Below are positions 18,972 through 27,964 of a stretch of 64,000 nucleotides of DNA, one piece after another. The stretch's first letter is position 1; every line of letters begins with the position of its first letter. The stretch covers positions 1-64,000 of the forward strand of contig JAEUUY010000018.1 of assembly GCA_016787225.1 (NCBI GenBank), in the 5' to 3' direction. Under the pieces are notes generated by a model that was given only the letters and a program-made list of their open reading frames with translations, did not search any database and was not told where the DNA came from. Position numbers and translations under genes: made by a program. The stretch comes from Chitinophagales bacterium (GTDB lineage: Bacteria > Bacteroidota > Bacteroidia > Chitinophagales > JADJOU01).

Positions 18972-19514
18972 ATGAAAAAAGATGTCGAAATAATCAATAT
19001 CAATTGGGAGATGAAAAAATTTGATAAGGATATTATCTCACAGATGCATGGACTTAACGACTATGGTTTGTATCAAATTTATGCAGATCATTATGCTTAT
19101 GGTAAAAATGCCTTAGTCTATATTGGATTAGCCAAGGAAAATACCTTTGCTGCTCGCTTATTCTCTAAAGATCGCTTAGATTCAGATTTTATTGAATCAT
19201 CAATTGAACCAACGGAAGTCCGTTTTGGGTACATAGTAAAATCAAGTAAAGACGAAGAAAACAAAGATCATGATTATAGTATGGAGATGTGGGATAAATA
19301 TATTGAAGTGTCAGAACGATTATTAATTAAAACTCATACCCCAGCTCTTAACAGTCAATTAAACCACAACCATTGGAAAAATAATTTTGATAAGGATTAC
19401 CTCATTATAAATTGGGGTAATAAGGGTTCGCTATTACCTGAGGTTAGTACTTTTAGAAACTCTTATGCCTTTTGGAATTTTGATACTCCAATTGTGACAA
19501 CATTAATTAACTAA
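18972..19514 (+). CDS. GIY-YIG nuclease-like protein 1
   Basis: 180 aa. The GIY-YIG core is seen as GLYQIYADH (32-40) and LVYIGLAKE (48-56), followed by the conserved Arg in FAARLFSKDRL and a distal Glu-rich segment. The family includes homing endonucleases and restriction or repair enzymes. No partner domain is visible. It lies between the comM/HTH repeat and the Hachiman genes, alongside a second GIY-YIG protein. Confidence 0.7.
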   Translation: MKKDVEIININWEMKKFDKDIISQMHGLNDYGLYQIYADHYAYGKNALVYIGLAKENTFAARLFSKDRLDSDFIESSIEPTEVRFGYIVKSSKDEENKDHDYSMEMWDKYIEVSERLLIKTHTPALNSQLNHNHWKNNFDKDYLIINWGNKGSLLPEVSTFRNSYAFWNFDTPIVTTLIN

Positions 19515-19580
19515 GAAGCTCTGAAAAGTTTGTTATTAAGAATGTTTTATAGATTTTAATTGATAAGATCAAATTGTGTT

Positions 19581-20045
19581 ATGAAAATTGAACCTTACAT
19601 TTTCCAGTTAACTCTTAAAAATAAAGAATTGATATCAATTTTAGACCTTGTAAAGGGTACAAATAATACAAAATTTTATGAACCTCTTACAAATAATAGA
19701 TATAAAGTATATATAATTAAGTCAAAGGACAAGGTATTATATATTGGAGCAACAAAGTCTTCTATTCGAAGAAGGTTATACGAAGGATTGCGAGCTAAAG
19801 GAGTTGGAGGTTATAGCGGTTACAAATGGAAAAATTATTCTTCCGTTATCTTGTTTGTTTATACTTTTAATAATTTAGTGAAACTAGAGGCAGAAAGTAT
19901 TGAAGCTGAATTAGTATATTTATTTAGAGAAAAAACTGGATATTGGCCAGAATGTCAAAACGAAATTCACTTCAATAATGAATACTCTAATGGAAAGCTA
20001 ATAGCTAAAAAAATTTACGATCAGATTAGTAAAACTAAATATTAA
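19581..20045 (+). CDS. GIY-YIG nuclease-like protein 2
   Basis: 154 aa from the ATG at 19581 (a TTG at 19560 is possible). The GIY-YIG motif is YKVYIIKSKDKVLYIGATKS (41-60) with Arg in SIRRRL. A Glu in AESIEAELVYLF fits the metal-binding Glu. It resembles small GIY-YIG proteins with HTH-like tails near mobile or defence genes. Only distantly similar to its neighbour, so not a recent duplicate. Confidence 0.65.
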   Translation: MKIEPYIFQLTLKNKELISILDLVKGTNNTKFYEPLTNNRYKVYIIKSKDKVLYIGATKSSIRRRLYEGLRAKGVGGYSGYKWKNYSSVILFVYTFNNLVKLEAESIEAELVYLFREKTGYWPECQNEIHFNNEYSNGKLIAKKIYDQISKTKY

Positions 20046-20597
20046 TCTTTTAGCTTGTTGGTTGATGCTTAATATTACATATTTACTCAACGTCAACTAT
20101 CTTTATCTGAAACACTTTACCATGATATGTTTCCTTGAAGAAAATATATGCCATTTAGAACTGTCATATTGTGTATCGCAAATTATTTTTATTTTGATAC
20201 CTTGTCAAGGCATGTATCAATCTTTCCTATGAAATTTATAATGTACAGAAAGGTGCTTAAACTAATTAAGTTATCTTTTGATACAAAAACCATATTAACT
20301 AGGGATAGTTTTTCTTTTTGAATGTATTGTTTTATACTTTCATCACTAATCATTTTAATTGTAAAAATATCTGTCCTTTAAGTGAATTGAATAAATGGGT
20401 TTTAATAGTTTCTATACTTAACAAGTATTAGAATTGGTAAGAATTTAAAAATTGAATTCTTCATTAAATTGTAAAAATAATTCAATTTGAATTATTCACT
20501 AGTATGCACACAGGTAGATAGCCTCAATAGTTTTCTAAGCTAAACCATAAGTATTTTTTAAGAAAAGTATCATATAAAAAACTTTGTTAAGAGTAGG

Positions 20598-20633
20598 TTT
20601 TCATATACAAACTGATTTATTTGTATATGAAAA
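20598..20633. promoter_or_regulatory. 14-bp perfect inverted repeat, candidate operator of the Hachiman operon
   Basis: TTTTCATATACAAA (20598-20611) and its exact reverse complement (20620-20633) flank an 8-base spacer. It ends 25 bases before the -7 box and so covers or abuts the -33 region, a natural place for a dimeric regulator. Confidence 0.55.
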
Positions 20634-20658
20634 TCCTTCACATACACTAGTTTAGTTG

Positions 20659-20666
20659 TAACTTTG
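20659..20666 (+). promoter_or_regulatory. Predicted -7 box (TAACTTTG) of the Hachiman operon
   Basis: Exact match to TAnnTTTG, 84 bases before the GTG start of hamA. No good -33 TTTG at 19-21 bases, which suggests a regulated promoter. Confidence 0.45.
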
Positions 20667-20750
20667 CAGACTATCATATTATATTAATACAATATTGTTA
20701 CCCATCTCAATAGGTATTGACAATTATTATAAATAGTATAAATTAATTAA

Positions 20751-21587
20751 GTGAAAACTCAAGCAGAATTATTAGGTCATCATCCCGCCACCCCAAATAT
20801 TTTTGGAGTATGGTTGAGTTGCAATGATGTACCTGTAACTATAGATAAATCTCATAGGGCATTAACACAACTAATTAAAACAACAGACAAACAGTTAATT
20901 GATTGGTTGGGGAGCAAGATATTTGAACACCATCATAGTGAATACAGAGTTCAAAAACTAAAAGAGAACTTTACAAAACTAGGATTTGAAAAATATGCAG
21001 AACAGAATAGAAAACTACCAACGGCAGATAGAACAAGAAAGGGTAATGCAACTGAGGTGATTTTATCAGAATACATTGAAAGTGCCTTAGGAAAAAAACT
21101 TATTAAGGCATTCAAACTGAAATACAATCCGAATGCTGACCAAGCAATAAAAGGCGACGATACTTTACTTATTGATGTAATTGACAATAAAAAGTCAAAA
21201 AGAATAAAGCTCTATTTGGGGGAAGCAAAATTCAGAAAGACTCCAAGTAGTAAAGTAATCAAAGATATTTCCAAATCACTGTCAAAAGACAAAAAACCTT
21301 TATCATACTCCTTCATGGTTGATGAGCTTGGACGGGATGCTAAAACTAAAGACCTTGCAGATTTGCTTGATACATTTATCATAGATGAAGTAAAAGGAAA
21401 AGGAGATTTAATTTATACGGGTTTTCTATTGAGTAATTTGGATACGTTTAATGTTGTTGAAGCTCACCTAAAATCAGATAATCCACTTTTTGTTTTAATA
21501 TCTATCGGCATTGATGCTCCAGAGGAACTCATTAATAAAGCATTTGAAAAGGCTGAATACCTATTTGCTAATCCTGATCAAGTATGA
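20751..21587 (+). CDS. hamA: HamA, DUF1837 nuclease subunit of Hachiman
   Basis: 278 aa from a GTG start. The DUF1837 domain fills the protein, with a PD-(D/E)XK-like core: Glu in GNATEVILSEY (E102), Asp pair in KGDDTLLIDV (D136/D137) and the E-x-K of LYLGEAKFRK (E158, K160). In characterised Hachiman systems HamA is a nuclease held in check by the helicase HamB and released when HamB meets aberrant DNA. It overlaps hamB by 4 bases (ATGA), typical of a coupled pair. Confidence 0.9.
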   Translation: MKTQAELLGHHPATPNIFGVWLSCNDVPVTIDKSHRALTQLIKTTDKQLIDWLGSKIFEHHHSEYRVQKLKENFTKLGFEKYAEQNRKLPTADRTRKGNATEVILSEYIESALGKKLIKAFKLKYNPNADQAIKGDDTLLIDVIDNKKSKRIKLYLGEAKFRKTPSSKVIKDISKSLSKDKKPLSYSFMVDELGRDAKTKDLADLLDTFIIDEVKGKGDLIYTGFLLSNLDTFNVVEAHLKSDNPLFVLISIGIDAPEELINKAFEKAEYLFANPDQV

Positions 21588-24500
21588 ACATTGAACGAAA
21601 TATTGAAAGGTTACGCAAGGTAAACAGTGATGAGCTTTTACAGGGTTTAATTGCACAAGCTGATGCACGATATATATTGTTCAATACTTCTGAGCAAAGA
21701 GAAAATTTCCCTGCTTACACAATTCAAGATAATAATTTAAACATTTTAGCCCTTTACTATTTAGAAATAGGCTGCTCATTTGGAGAGAACCAAAATTTAG
21801 AGTTGTGTAGAGAGCCAATGGAAAAGGGAGCTTCAATCTTAGAATTTGTTCACAGCTCTGAAGTAAACAAAACTGAATTGAGCAATTATTATTGTTTGAT
21901 TTCTGCTTTAGCTTACTATGTAAGTTTTCAATATTCCAAATCTTTTATCCTCATTCGGAAAATAAAAACCAATACGGTTATTTCAAGCCTCGTAGCACTT
22001 TTTCTTGAACGAAATTTTACTGCATTAGCAGAACTGATTGAACGTTTAATTGTAGATGGAACTTATTCAGATGATTTCATTTCAAGTTCTTTTGAGAATG
22101 AAAATGAAGAAGGAGAACAAAAAATTTATGAGATAAGTATTGCAAGATGTCTCAACGGTTTTATAAAATACTTTCAGACTGGAAATGAAATATATTTATC
22201 TACCGCAAGAGAAAATCTAATCACTTTGAAAGAAATCGTAGAACTAAATTCCGAACCAAGCATGTGGTGGATAATTCGACTTTTAATTTTGATTGCGGAC
22301 GGATTTAATGAGGCTTCATTGTGGAATTCATTAAGAAGTTATTTTGACATCCATTCTCCTACAATAAAAAGATACATTCAATCACTTGTTTACCTTCAAC
22401 CAAGAGGAATTTTTGAACTCTTTATAACACAAAGAAAATCTCTGATAAAAGTTTTGAATCCCGAAAATTTTGGATGTGTTGTTACGATTCCAACAAGTAG
22501 TGGAAAGACAAGAATTGCAGAAATAGCAATTCTCGATTGTGTTGGTAAAGAATCCGTAAACAAGGTTTTATATATTGCACCTTTTAGGTCTTTGGCTTTC
22601 GAAGTTGAAAATTCTTTAGATCAAATTTTATCAAATGTTGGCATTAATTTATCTCACCTCTACGGTGGTAGTTTGTATAATCGACTTGATGAAAAAATTG
22701 TTGAAGAATCACATGTAATTATTGCAACTCCAGAGAAAGCAAAAGCAATTATTAGAGGTAATAGAGAAATTGCCAATCAAATTAAGTTAATAATAATTGA
22801 TGAGGGGCATTTATTGGGAGAAAATAAAAGACTAATTGTAAATGAAATTTTTTATGAAGAGTTAAGATTCTTTATTGAAAAAAACAATGGTAGGTTTTTG
22901 GTTTTATCTGCCGTTCTTCCAAACCCAGAAGACTTGGCTCTTTGGCTTACAAAATCTACAGATACTATTTATAAGGATACTTGGAGACCGTCTGACGAAA
23001 GATTGGGTATTTTAGATTGGACAGGCTCACAGGTAAATTTAAATTGGATGAATAACGACGAAACCCGACCTTCATTCAACAACAAATTTGTTTCTAGTGA
23101 ACAGCAACCATTAAAGCAAAAACAAAGGAAGGTTAGATATTTTCCAAGCAATAAGAATGAAGCAGTTGCATCCACTGCATTTAAACTGAGAAGTTTTGGA
23201 ACAACTTTAATTTTTGTTGGTGCTAAAAAGTCTGTATTTACAATGGCAAATGCTTATCTTAAATGCTTAGGAAATGATCCCGAAGACTACAAGTGGTCAA
23301 ACAAGAATGAATGGAAATCATTTGAGTTGGCTTGTACTGAAACTTACGGGGAAAATAGTAATTGGCTTTTGTATGCAAAAAAAGGGATTCTCTGTCATCA
23401 TGGAGGACTACAGGCTGATGTAAGATTACCATTAGAAAGATTGATGAGGAATGATAAGCCTCTTGTAATAATTTCAACTTCAACATTAGGACAAGGGGTT
23501 AATTTAGGGGTTTCATCGGTTATCTTCTCTACCATTTATCAAGCAGGAGAAAAAATTACTGCGAGAGACTTTTGGAATATCGCCGGCAGGGCTGGTAGAG
23601 CTTTTGTTGACCATGAGGGAAAAATTCTTGTTGCAAGAGATATTTCAGATACTTCAACACCTAGAGCAAAGGAAAAAGTAAGGTGGTATGAACAAACGAT
23701 AAGACAATACTTCAATAAGGAGGAAATAGATATTGCTTCAAGTGGAATTTTAGCTTTGATAAGGGTATTATATCAAGTTACCTCGGCGGATGGAATAGAC
23801 ATTGATACCTTACTGCAACTTATTACAGAAAATAAAATTGAAGAACTTGGAGAAAAAGCAAAAGTTATTGATGAAACCATTGATTGGATTGATGACACGC
23901 TGCTTGCATTGCAAGAATTACATAATACAACGGATGAGATTGACTTTGGGTGGGTGGAATCTTTTTTCAAAAGCTCTTTAGCATTTATTCAAGCAAAAAA
24001 TCAAGATGTCGTCTCCACAGAAAACATATTGAAATTTTTTCAAGCAAGAGTTAAGGGTATTATTAAGAAAGTTGGAAATGATAAAACAAAATGGAAATCC
24101 TTAACTAATTCAGGTATTCCCCTTAACAGCGACCTGTTCCTTGAAAGTAAAATGGATGAAATTCTACTTGCAGTGCGTTCTTTTGGTGATTCAGAAAAAT
24201 TAATTGATGATAAAATTTCTTTAGCAAATGCTACAATAAACATAATTGAACAAATGCCAATATTAGTGGTGGATATTAATCATACTGCAAATCAAAACTT
24301 AAATTCAATTCTTTCAAAATGGATTAATGCAGAGCCAATAAGTTCTTTGAATGCTTTTGATGGAGTCGAGTCCATCATATCAGAATTATTCACCTTTAAA
24401 TTACCTTGGGTTTTTAATGGTATTGCCAAAAAACTTAGGGTTATGAAAATGACGGACGAAGCTGAAATTATTGAGGAACTGTCAATGCTCATAGAAATAG

Positions 24501-24970
24501 GATTGCCAAGTTTAAAGGCACTAAAAATTTATCAAGCTGGAATTAGGTCAAGGGTTTCCGCACACGAGCTATCAATTCTCTTTGATGATGAACTTTGGGA
24601 CAAGAGTATCAAAGAATACAAAAGTGATATTGTTCTACAGAAAGAATATTACAAAACACTTGTTTCACCTATTTGTCAAGAATGGATTGAGTTACTATAT
24701 GTCATGACAAGAAAAAAGATTCAAACTATTAAAAACATTCCTCATTTTAAATTTGGTAATGTTCATATGAAAACAGAAATATTAATTGCAAAAGAGATAA
24801 ATGGAAAACAATACCTATTAAGCCCAGACTGCTCTTTTATTCAAGATATTACTGGATCAAAAATTGACTTTAGCTCCGTCAATAAGGTTGTTGGTGTTTT
24901 TTTTAACTATGATAGCGAGGATAATCTTTGGAAAATGATACTTGATAATCCATATTTAATAGTTAAGTAA
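21584..24970 (+). CDS. hamB: HamB, DEAD/DEAH-type helicase of Hachiman
   Basis: 1128-aa superfamily 2 helicase. A ~290-aa N-terminal region precedes Walker A (PTSSGKT, about 302-308), a DEGH box (IIIDEGHLLGE, about 405-412), motif III SAVLPNPEDL and motif VI NIAGRAGRAF. The long C-terminal region is helical. It unwinds DNA with free ends and controls HamA. No accessory gene follows; the next genes are convergent. Confidence 0.92.
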   Translation: MNIERNIERLRKVNSDELLQGLIAQADARYILFNTSEQRENFPAYTIQDNNLNILALYYLEIGCSFGENQNLELCREPMEKGASILEFVHSSEVNKTELSNYYCLISALAYYVSFQYSKSFILIRKIKTNTVISSLVALFLERNFTALAELIERLIVDGTYSDDFISSSFENENEEGEQKIYEISIARCLNGFIKYFQTGNEIYLSTARENLITLKEIVELNSEPSMWWIIRLLILIADGFNEASLWNSLRSYFDIHSPTIKRYIQSLVYLQPRGIFELFITQRKSLIKVLNPENFGCVVTIPTSSGKTRIAEIAILDCVGKESVNKVLYIAPFRSLAFEVENSLDQILSNVGINLSHLYGGSLYNRLDEKIVEESHVIIATPEKAKAIIRGNREIANQIKLIIIDEGHLLGENKRLIVNEIFYEELRFFIEKNNGRFLVLSAVLPNPEDLALWLTKSTDTIYKDTWRPSDERLGILDWTGSQVNLNWMNNDETRPSFNNKFVSSEQQPLKQKQRKVRYFPSNKNEAVASTAFKLRSFGTTLIFVGAKKSVFTMANAYLKCLGNDPEDYKWSNKNEWKSFELACTETYGENSNWLLYAKKGILCHHGGLQADVRLPLERLMRNDKPLVIISTSTLGQGVNLGVSSVIFSTIYQAGEKITARDFWNIAGRAGRAFVDHEGKILVARDISDTSTPRAKEKVRWYEQTIRQYFNKEEIDIASSGILALIRVLYQVTSADGIDIDTLLQLITENKIEELGEKAKVIDETIDWIDDTLLALQELHNTTDEIDFGWVESFFKSSLAFIQAKNQDVVSTENILKFFQARVKGIIKKVGNDKTKWKSLTNSGIPLNSDLFLESKMDEILLAVRSFGDSEKLIDDKISLANATINIIEQMPILVVDINHTANQNLNSILSKWINAEPISSLNAFDGVESIISELFTFKLPWVFNGIAKKLRVMKMTDEAEIIEELSMLIEIGLPSLKALKIYQAGIRSRVSAHELSILFDDELWDKSIKEYKSDIVLQKEYYKTLVSPICQEWIELLYVMTRKKIQTIKNIPHFKFGNVHMKTEILIAKEINGKQYLLSPDCSFIQDITGSKIDFSSVNKVVGVFFNYDSEDNLWKMILDNPYLIVK

Positions 24971-25019
24971 CTATTTAAAAAGGGAATACAGTAGTTGAAT
25001 CTTCATTTGATTTATAATT

Positions 25020-25346
25020 CTATGCCCAATCAATTTTGCTTTTACGAACAAAGAAGTGGCTTTTGCAACCTGAGGTTCGCCAAATGGAAGGAGAAATATT
25101 GATTTTCTTTTTTTTCGTGACCTTATATTTCCAACATGGGTCAGTATCTTTCAGTAAGTCTAGTTGAATTATACTATGACAACCGCAAGGACAGTTAAAA
25201 GCTAAAAGCCAGGGCTGAATTGATTCTCCAACGATGTAAATAGTTTTTTCATTTACATTTTCAGGAAACTCCACTACATTAACAAACTTATGTTCTGGTT
25301 GAGACCACTCTACAAATTTATCAACTATTCTCTGAAGCCACCTCAT
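25020..25346 (-). CDS. DUF6527-like cysteine-rich protein of the Ubl operon
   Basis: 108 aa, last gene of the minus-strand ubiquitin-like operon. The Cys cluster FNCPCGCHS (about residues 50-58) and a later Cys/His pair (TSGCKSHFF) suggest a zinc site. Sequence and place match DUF6527 proteins that accompany bacterial Ubl-E2-E1 operons. The biochemical role is unknown; an E3-like or adaptor part has been considered for such metal-binding partners. It overlaps the JAB-E1 gene by 4 bases. Confidence 0.75.
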   Translation of the reverse strand: MRWLQRIVDKFVEWSQPEHKFVNVVEFPENVNEKTIYIVGESIQPWLLAFNCPCGCHSIIQLDLLKDTDPCWKYKVTKKKKINISPSIWRTSGCKSHFFVRKSKIDWA

Positions 25347-26734
25347 GACACAAGTTCTGACATTTCTATAAAAGGGTTAATATCTCCTCGTCCTGATCTC
25401 TTTTTCAAATAATGATCTGTTTGAAAATCTAATTCATTTGTATTAACAATGTATCCCTCGGTAATATCTATTGTGCTAGCGGCATAATTAGAAGGAGGAT
25501 CAGTCTTATATAAGTGAATCCGATTAAGAAACTCATTAACAGCATGACTGGCAATCTGCATATTTACACTGATCACAGCAGGATTATCCACGTTGATATT
25601 TTTGATATATTTCTCTTTTTTTAGATTCTCAAATTCTTCAGGATTTCTTCTAAACTGACTAGATGCCCTTAAATCTTCTTTTGTATACACCCCACGAGAT
25701 ATGAGCGAGGATTTACAAGGTTGGAGGTAATGGACTGAACCGCAAATTTTATCTATACCTCCAATTCCGTTTGCTTCGAGTTTTACTCCTAAATCAAAAT
25801 ATGGCAACAGATAAAACGAACAGAGTTGATTTAGCAAATGCCGACCATCAACAGTGTCCATACAACCAAAAACGGCATCACACTTTATCAGTGCTTTTAT
25901 GGCCTCAACATCATCGTATAAATTCACTTGATGAGAATCAACATCGGTACCCAGACCAATTTTTTTAATTACATCAGAGATTACAACAACTTTAGGCTTT
26001 AGTGTTTTCACATCTGACATCGTTGTGTTCAATATACGATTAAGGTTTTTCTCTTCAACAATATCAGGATCAATGACCACAAGTTTTCCAATTCCCAATC
26101 TTGTCAGTTGTTCTATTACTGGACTTCCTGTACCTGAGCAGCCGACAATACCTACAGTCATTTGACTTAAACGATGGTATGTCTGTTCACCAAAAGCTTG
26201 AATTGTTCGTAAAGCAAAATCAGCTATGCTGAACTGCTTGGAGTTTGAATATTGTTGAATGGTATCACCAGCAACCAATATTTTATCAATCGGTTCATGG
26301 TGCAAATCATTGAAGAAAAATCTTCCAAAAATTTTTCCTTCGGGCAACATAACTGCACTTGCATGAGGTTTGTCATTTATCGCCCAACCAAATGCAGAAT
26401 TGAAAAACTCAATGTCAGAAAAATCATCTGTGCTTGAAAATTTATCGTAACCATTAGGGTGACTATGAATTTTCAAAAGTGCCAAATCAGATTTTCCAAT
26501 TCGTTCAAAGTAGTGTTGAATTCTTTGTGTTGACCAATGTAAAATATCACTTTCACGAGAGAAACATTCATTGTAAGGAATGAGAGTTAAGTCATGCACT
26601 AATAGATACTCTGATTCAGAGTCACTGAATCTTCCACACAAAGCAACCGCAACTGCTTCCCTTCCATCTGCGGGGAGTAGGTGTTGTTTCAACGTTTCGT
26701 TGTGAAGTCCTGATATTCTAAGCTGCAATTCCAT
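25343..26734 (-). CDS. JAB deubiquitinase-ThiF/E1 fusion protein
   Basis: 463 aa. N-terminal JAB/MPN+ metallopeptidase domain (JAMM: IHSHPNGYDKFSSTDD, the HxHP-x8-SxxD pattern, about residues 90-106), then a ThiF/E1 adenylating domain with VGIVGCSGTGS (ATP loop, about 196), the Asp of VVIDPDIVEEKNLNR, and GCMDTVDGRHLLN. A candidate thioester Cys lies in YLQPCKSS. The protein would both activate the Ubl C-terminus and trim or remove it. It overlaps the E2 gene by 17 bases. Confidence 0.9.
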   Translation of the reverse strand: MELQLRISGLHNETLKQHLLPADGREAVAVALCGRFSDSESEYLLVHDLTLIPYNECFSRESDILHWSTQRIQHYFERIGKSDLALLKIHSHPNGYDKFSSTDDFSDIEFFNSAFGWAINDKPHASAVMLPEGKIFGRFFFNDLHHEPIDKILVAGDTIQQYSNSKQFSIADFALRTIQAFGEQTYHRLSQMTVGIVGCSGTGSPVIEQLTRLGIGKLVVIDPDIVEEKNLNRILNTTMSDVKTLKPKVVVISDVIKKIGLGTDVDSHQVNLYDDVEAIKALIKCDAVFGCMDTVDGRHLLNQLCSFYLLPYFDLGVKLEANGIGGIDKICGSVHYLQPCKSSLISRGVYTKEDLRASSQFRRNPEEFENLKKEKYIKNINVDNPAVISVNMQIASHAVNEFLNRIHLYKTDPPSNYAASTIDITEGYIVNTNELDFQTDHYLKKRSGRGDINPFIEMSELVS

Positions 26735-27134
26735 TTGCTTGTTTTATAAACTCCTGTTCAAACCAAAAACTAACTAGTGTCAAATGAGTAGTAAGGTCGT
26801 CAATTCCTTCTCTCCAAGGATTTTCTCCAGTTCTATGTCGCGACCAACGCTGATATTGTTTCCCATCAATTTGCTGGTCGCATATTGCATTGATAGCTTT
26901 ACCATCAAGTCGTTGTAGCATTGGGAAAAAATATGCCATGTCTAAAGGAGTTCTTGGATAACCTGTTTCAATTTTTAATGCCACAGATACTTTTTGATGA
27001 TTATATCCTTGAGCAACTGGGTAATCATGAATGATTACCCATTGCATACCAAGATCATTAACTGTTTCCCAAGACAAACCAAGATTATCGAGGAAGATTT
27101 TATCTTCCTCTGGTAGTATAAAGTCCCTTTTCAT
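26718..27134 (-). CDS. E2-like ubiquitin-conjugating-fold protein
   Basis: 138 aa of the prokaryotic E2 family. Typical segments are WVIIHDYPVAQGYNH, the proline-rich GYPRTPLDMAYFFP, and AICDQQIDGKQYQRWSRHR. The only cysteine, C85, lies where the family's catalytic Cys is expected. It would accept the Ubl from the E1. Its start overlaps the Ubl stop region by one base, so the two are coupled. Confidence 0.85.
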   Translation of the reverse strand: MKRDFILPEEDKIFLDNLGLSWETVNDLGMQWVIIHDYPVAQGYNHQKVSVALKIETGYPRTPLDMAYFFPMLQRLDGKAINAICDQQIDGKQYQRWSRHRTGENPWREGIDDLTTHLTLVSFWFEQEFIKQANGIAA

Positions 27135-27457
27135 TATCCTTCAGTTTGATCTAATGGAATAGTCATGAATTTTTCAATCCCCGGTTCGGTAAAACAAACC
27201 TTTTGGTCATAACCAACTTTCGCAACTTTGCCGTCTTTGAATCGTTGGTTTAATTGAAACCTATCATGAGGGGTTTTATCTGCAAGAATTAATATTTCTT
27301 GACCTGTCATACACTCTTTTTTAACAGTGTATTTCTGTCTATCTACGGTAATTATGTAGTGGCAACCTTTTGGCACCTCTTTACCTTCTTTAGCGTAGAG
27401 TTCAATTTCTACAACTTGGGTTTCGTTTGATTGTAAATTTTGGTCATCTGATAACAT
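27134..27457 (-). CDS. Multiubiquitin-type ubiquitin-like modifier
   Basis: 107 aa from the ATG at 27457; an upstream ATG at 27586 would run through a neighbouring small gene and looks unlike coding sequence. It holds one beta-grasp domain of the multiubiquitin family (YIITVDRQKYTVKKECMTG, then GYDQKVCFTEPGIEKF). The C-terminus ends in TEG with an exposed final Gly, ready for activation without processing. Many relatives have two or more Ubl domains; this one has one. The partner enzymes lie directly downstream. Confidence 0.85.
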   Translation of the reverse strand: MLSDDQNLQSNETQVVEIELYAKEGKEVPKGCHYIITVDRQKYTVKKECMTGQEILILADKTPHDRFQLNQRFKDGKVAKVGYDQKVCFTEPGIEKFMTIPLDQTEG

Positions 27458-27516
27458 ATGTAATAGATTTAATAAATGAAAAATTGGTTTTAATTGATAG
27501 TTGAACAAACTGTTCG

Positions 27517-27669
27517 TTATTGTGTTTTTATAGAAAATACATTGTATATCATATATCCGACGCCACATATCGCAAGTAAAGAGCAAACGATTGCATACTT
27601 ACCTTTGAACGAGACAAAGAATCCTTTATATCCAAATGTCAATTGGTTTGATGTAAAATTTTTAATCAT
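27517..27669 (-). CDS. 50-aa single-span membrane protein upstream of the Ubl
   Basis: Starts MIKNFTSNQLTFGYKGFF and carries one predicted membrane helix (about residues 25-45, YAIVCSLLAICGVGYMIYNV) with a short basic tail. It has no recognised domain. It lies between the 58-aa gene and the Ubl gene on the same strand. A copy of the 27-base leader element begins 38 bases before its ATG. It may be a membrane tether or toxin-like component; both are inference. Confidence 0.55.
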   Translation of the reverse strand: MIKNFTSNQLTFGYKGFFVSFKGKYAIVCSLLAICGVGYMIYNVFSIKTQ

Positions 27670-27707
27670 ATTGATATAATTTAATGGTTAGTAATAATTT
27701 TCTTTCT

Positions 27708-27734
27708 CTTCTCGACCGAACGAATTAGACGAAT
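27708..27734 (-). repeat. 27-base leader element, copy A
   Basis: Read on the minus strand: ATTCGTCTAA, 6 variable bases, CGGTCGAGAAG. It ends 38 bases before the ATG of the 50-aa membrane protein. Copy B (27965-27991) is identical in both conserved blocks and holds the same position before the 58-aa gene. Confidence 0.75.
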
Positions 27735-27751
27735 ATCTATACCTAGATATC

Positions 27752-27928
27752 TTACTTTTCTTTGGTCACACCTTTGAATGGTTTGTTATCTGATGTTTTT
27801 ACATCAATAAATCGCCCAGTATCTGAATCCCTTTTGACCCAATGGTCTGTTTTAGGATTCAATACCTGTGAACGATCTTTCACTGCCCCAGTTCTATGGT
27901 TATCTCCTGTTGGAGGATTTTTTGCCAT
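27752..27928 (-). CDS. 58-aa conserved small basic protein, first gene of the Ubl operon
   Basis: Begins MAKNPPTGDNHRTGAVKDRS and continues with VLNPKTDHWVKRDSDTGRF and KPFKGVTKEK. It is hydrophilic, without membrane helix or Cys. I recognise it as a widespread small hypothetical protein type (MAKNPPTGDNHR... family) with no assigned function. It is preceded by leader element copy B and the TACATTTG box at 28045-28052, so it is the promoter-proximal gene of the operon. Confidence 0.75.
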   Translation of the reverse strand: MAKNPPTGDNHRTGAVKDRSQVLNPKTDHWVKRDSDTGRFIDVKTSDNKPFKGVTKEK

Positions 27929-27964
27929 GTTTAATGAATTTATAGATTAAATAATCTAGCCCCA

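Larger units (their letters stand above)
20046..20750. other. 705-base AT-rich intergenic region before Hachiman
   Basis: Holds the operator-like inverted repeat at 20598-20633 and the -7 box at 20659-20666. A 54-codon open frame on the minus strand (20189-20353, starting MISDESIKQY) is the only gene-like stretch. It has no recognisable domain or promoter and I do not call it. Confidence 0.5.

Noticed and set aside
20189-20353. 54-codon minus-strand frame in the Hachiman upstream region
   Set aside because: No domain, promoter or leader; the AT-rich region gives such frames by chance.
27458-27586. Longer Ubl protein starting at 27586
   Set aside because: The extra 43 residues overlap the end of the 50-aa membrane-protein gene in another frame and look non-coding; 27457 fits the family.
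27762-27950. Plus-strand 62-codon frame
   Set aside because: Antisense to the recognisable 58-aa small protein on the minus strand.
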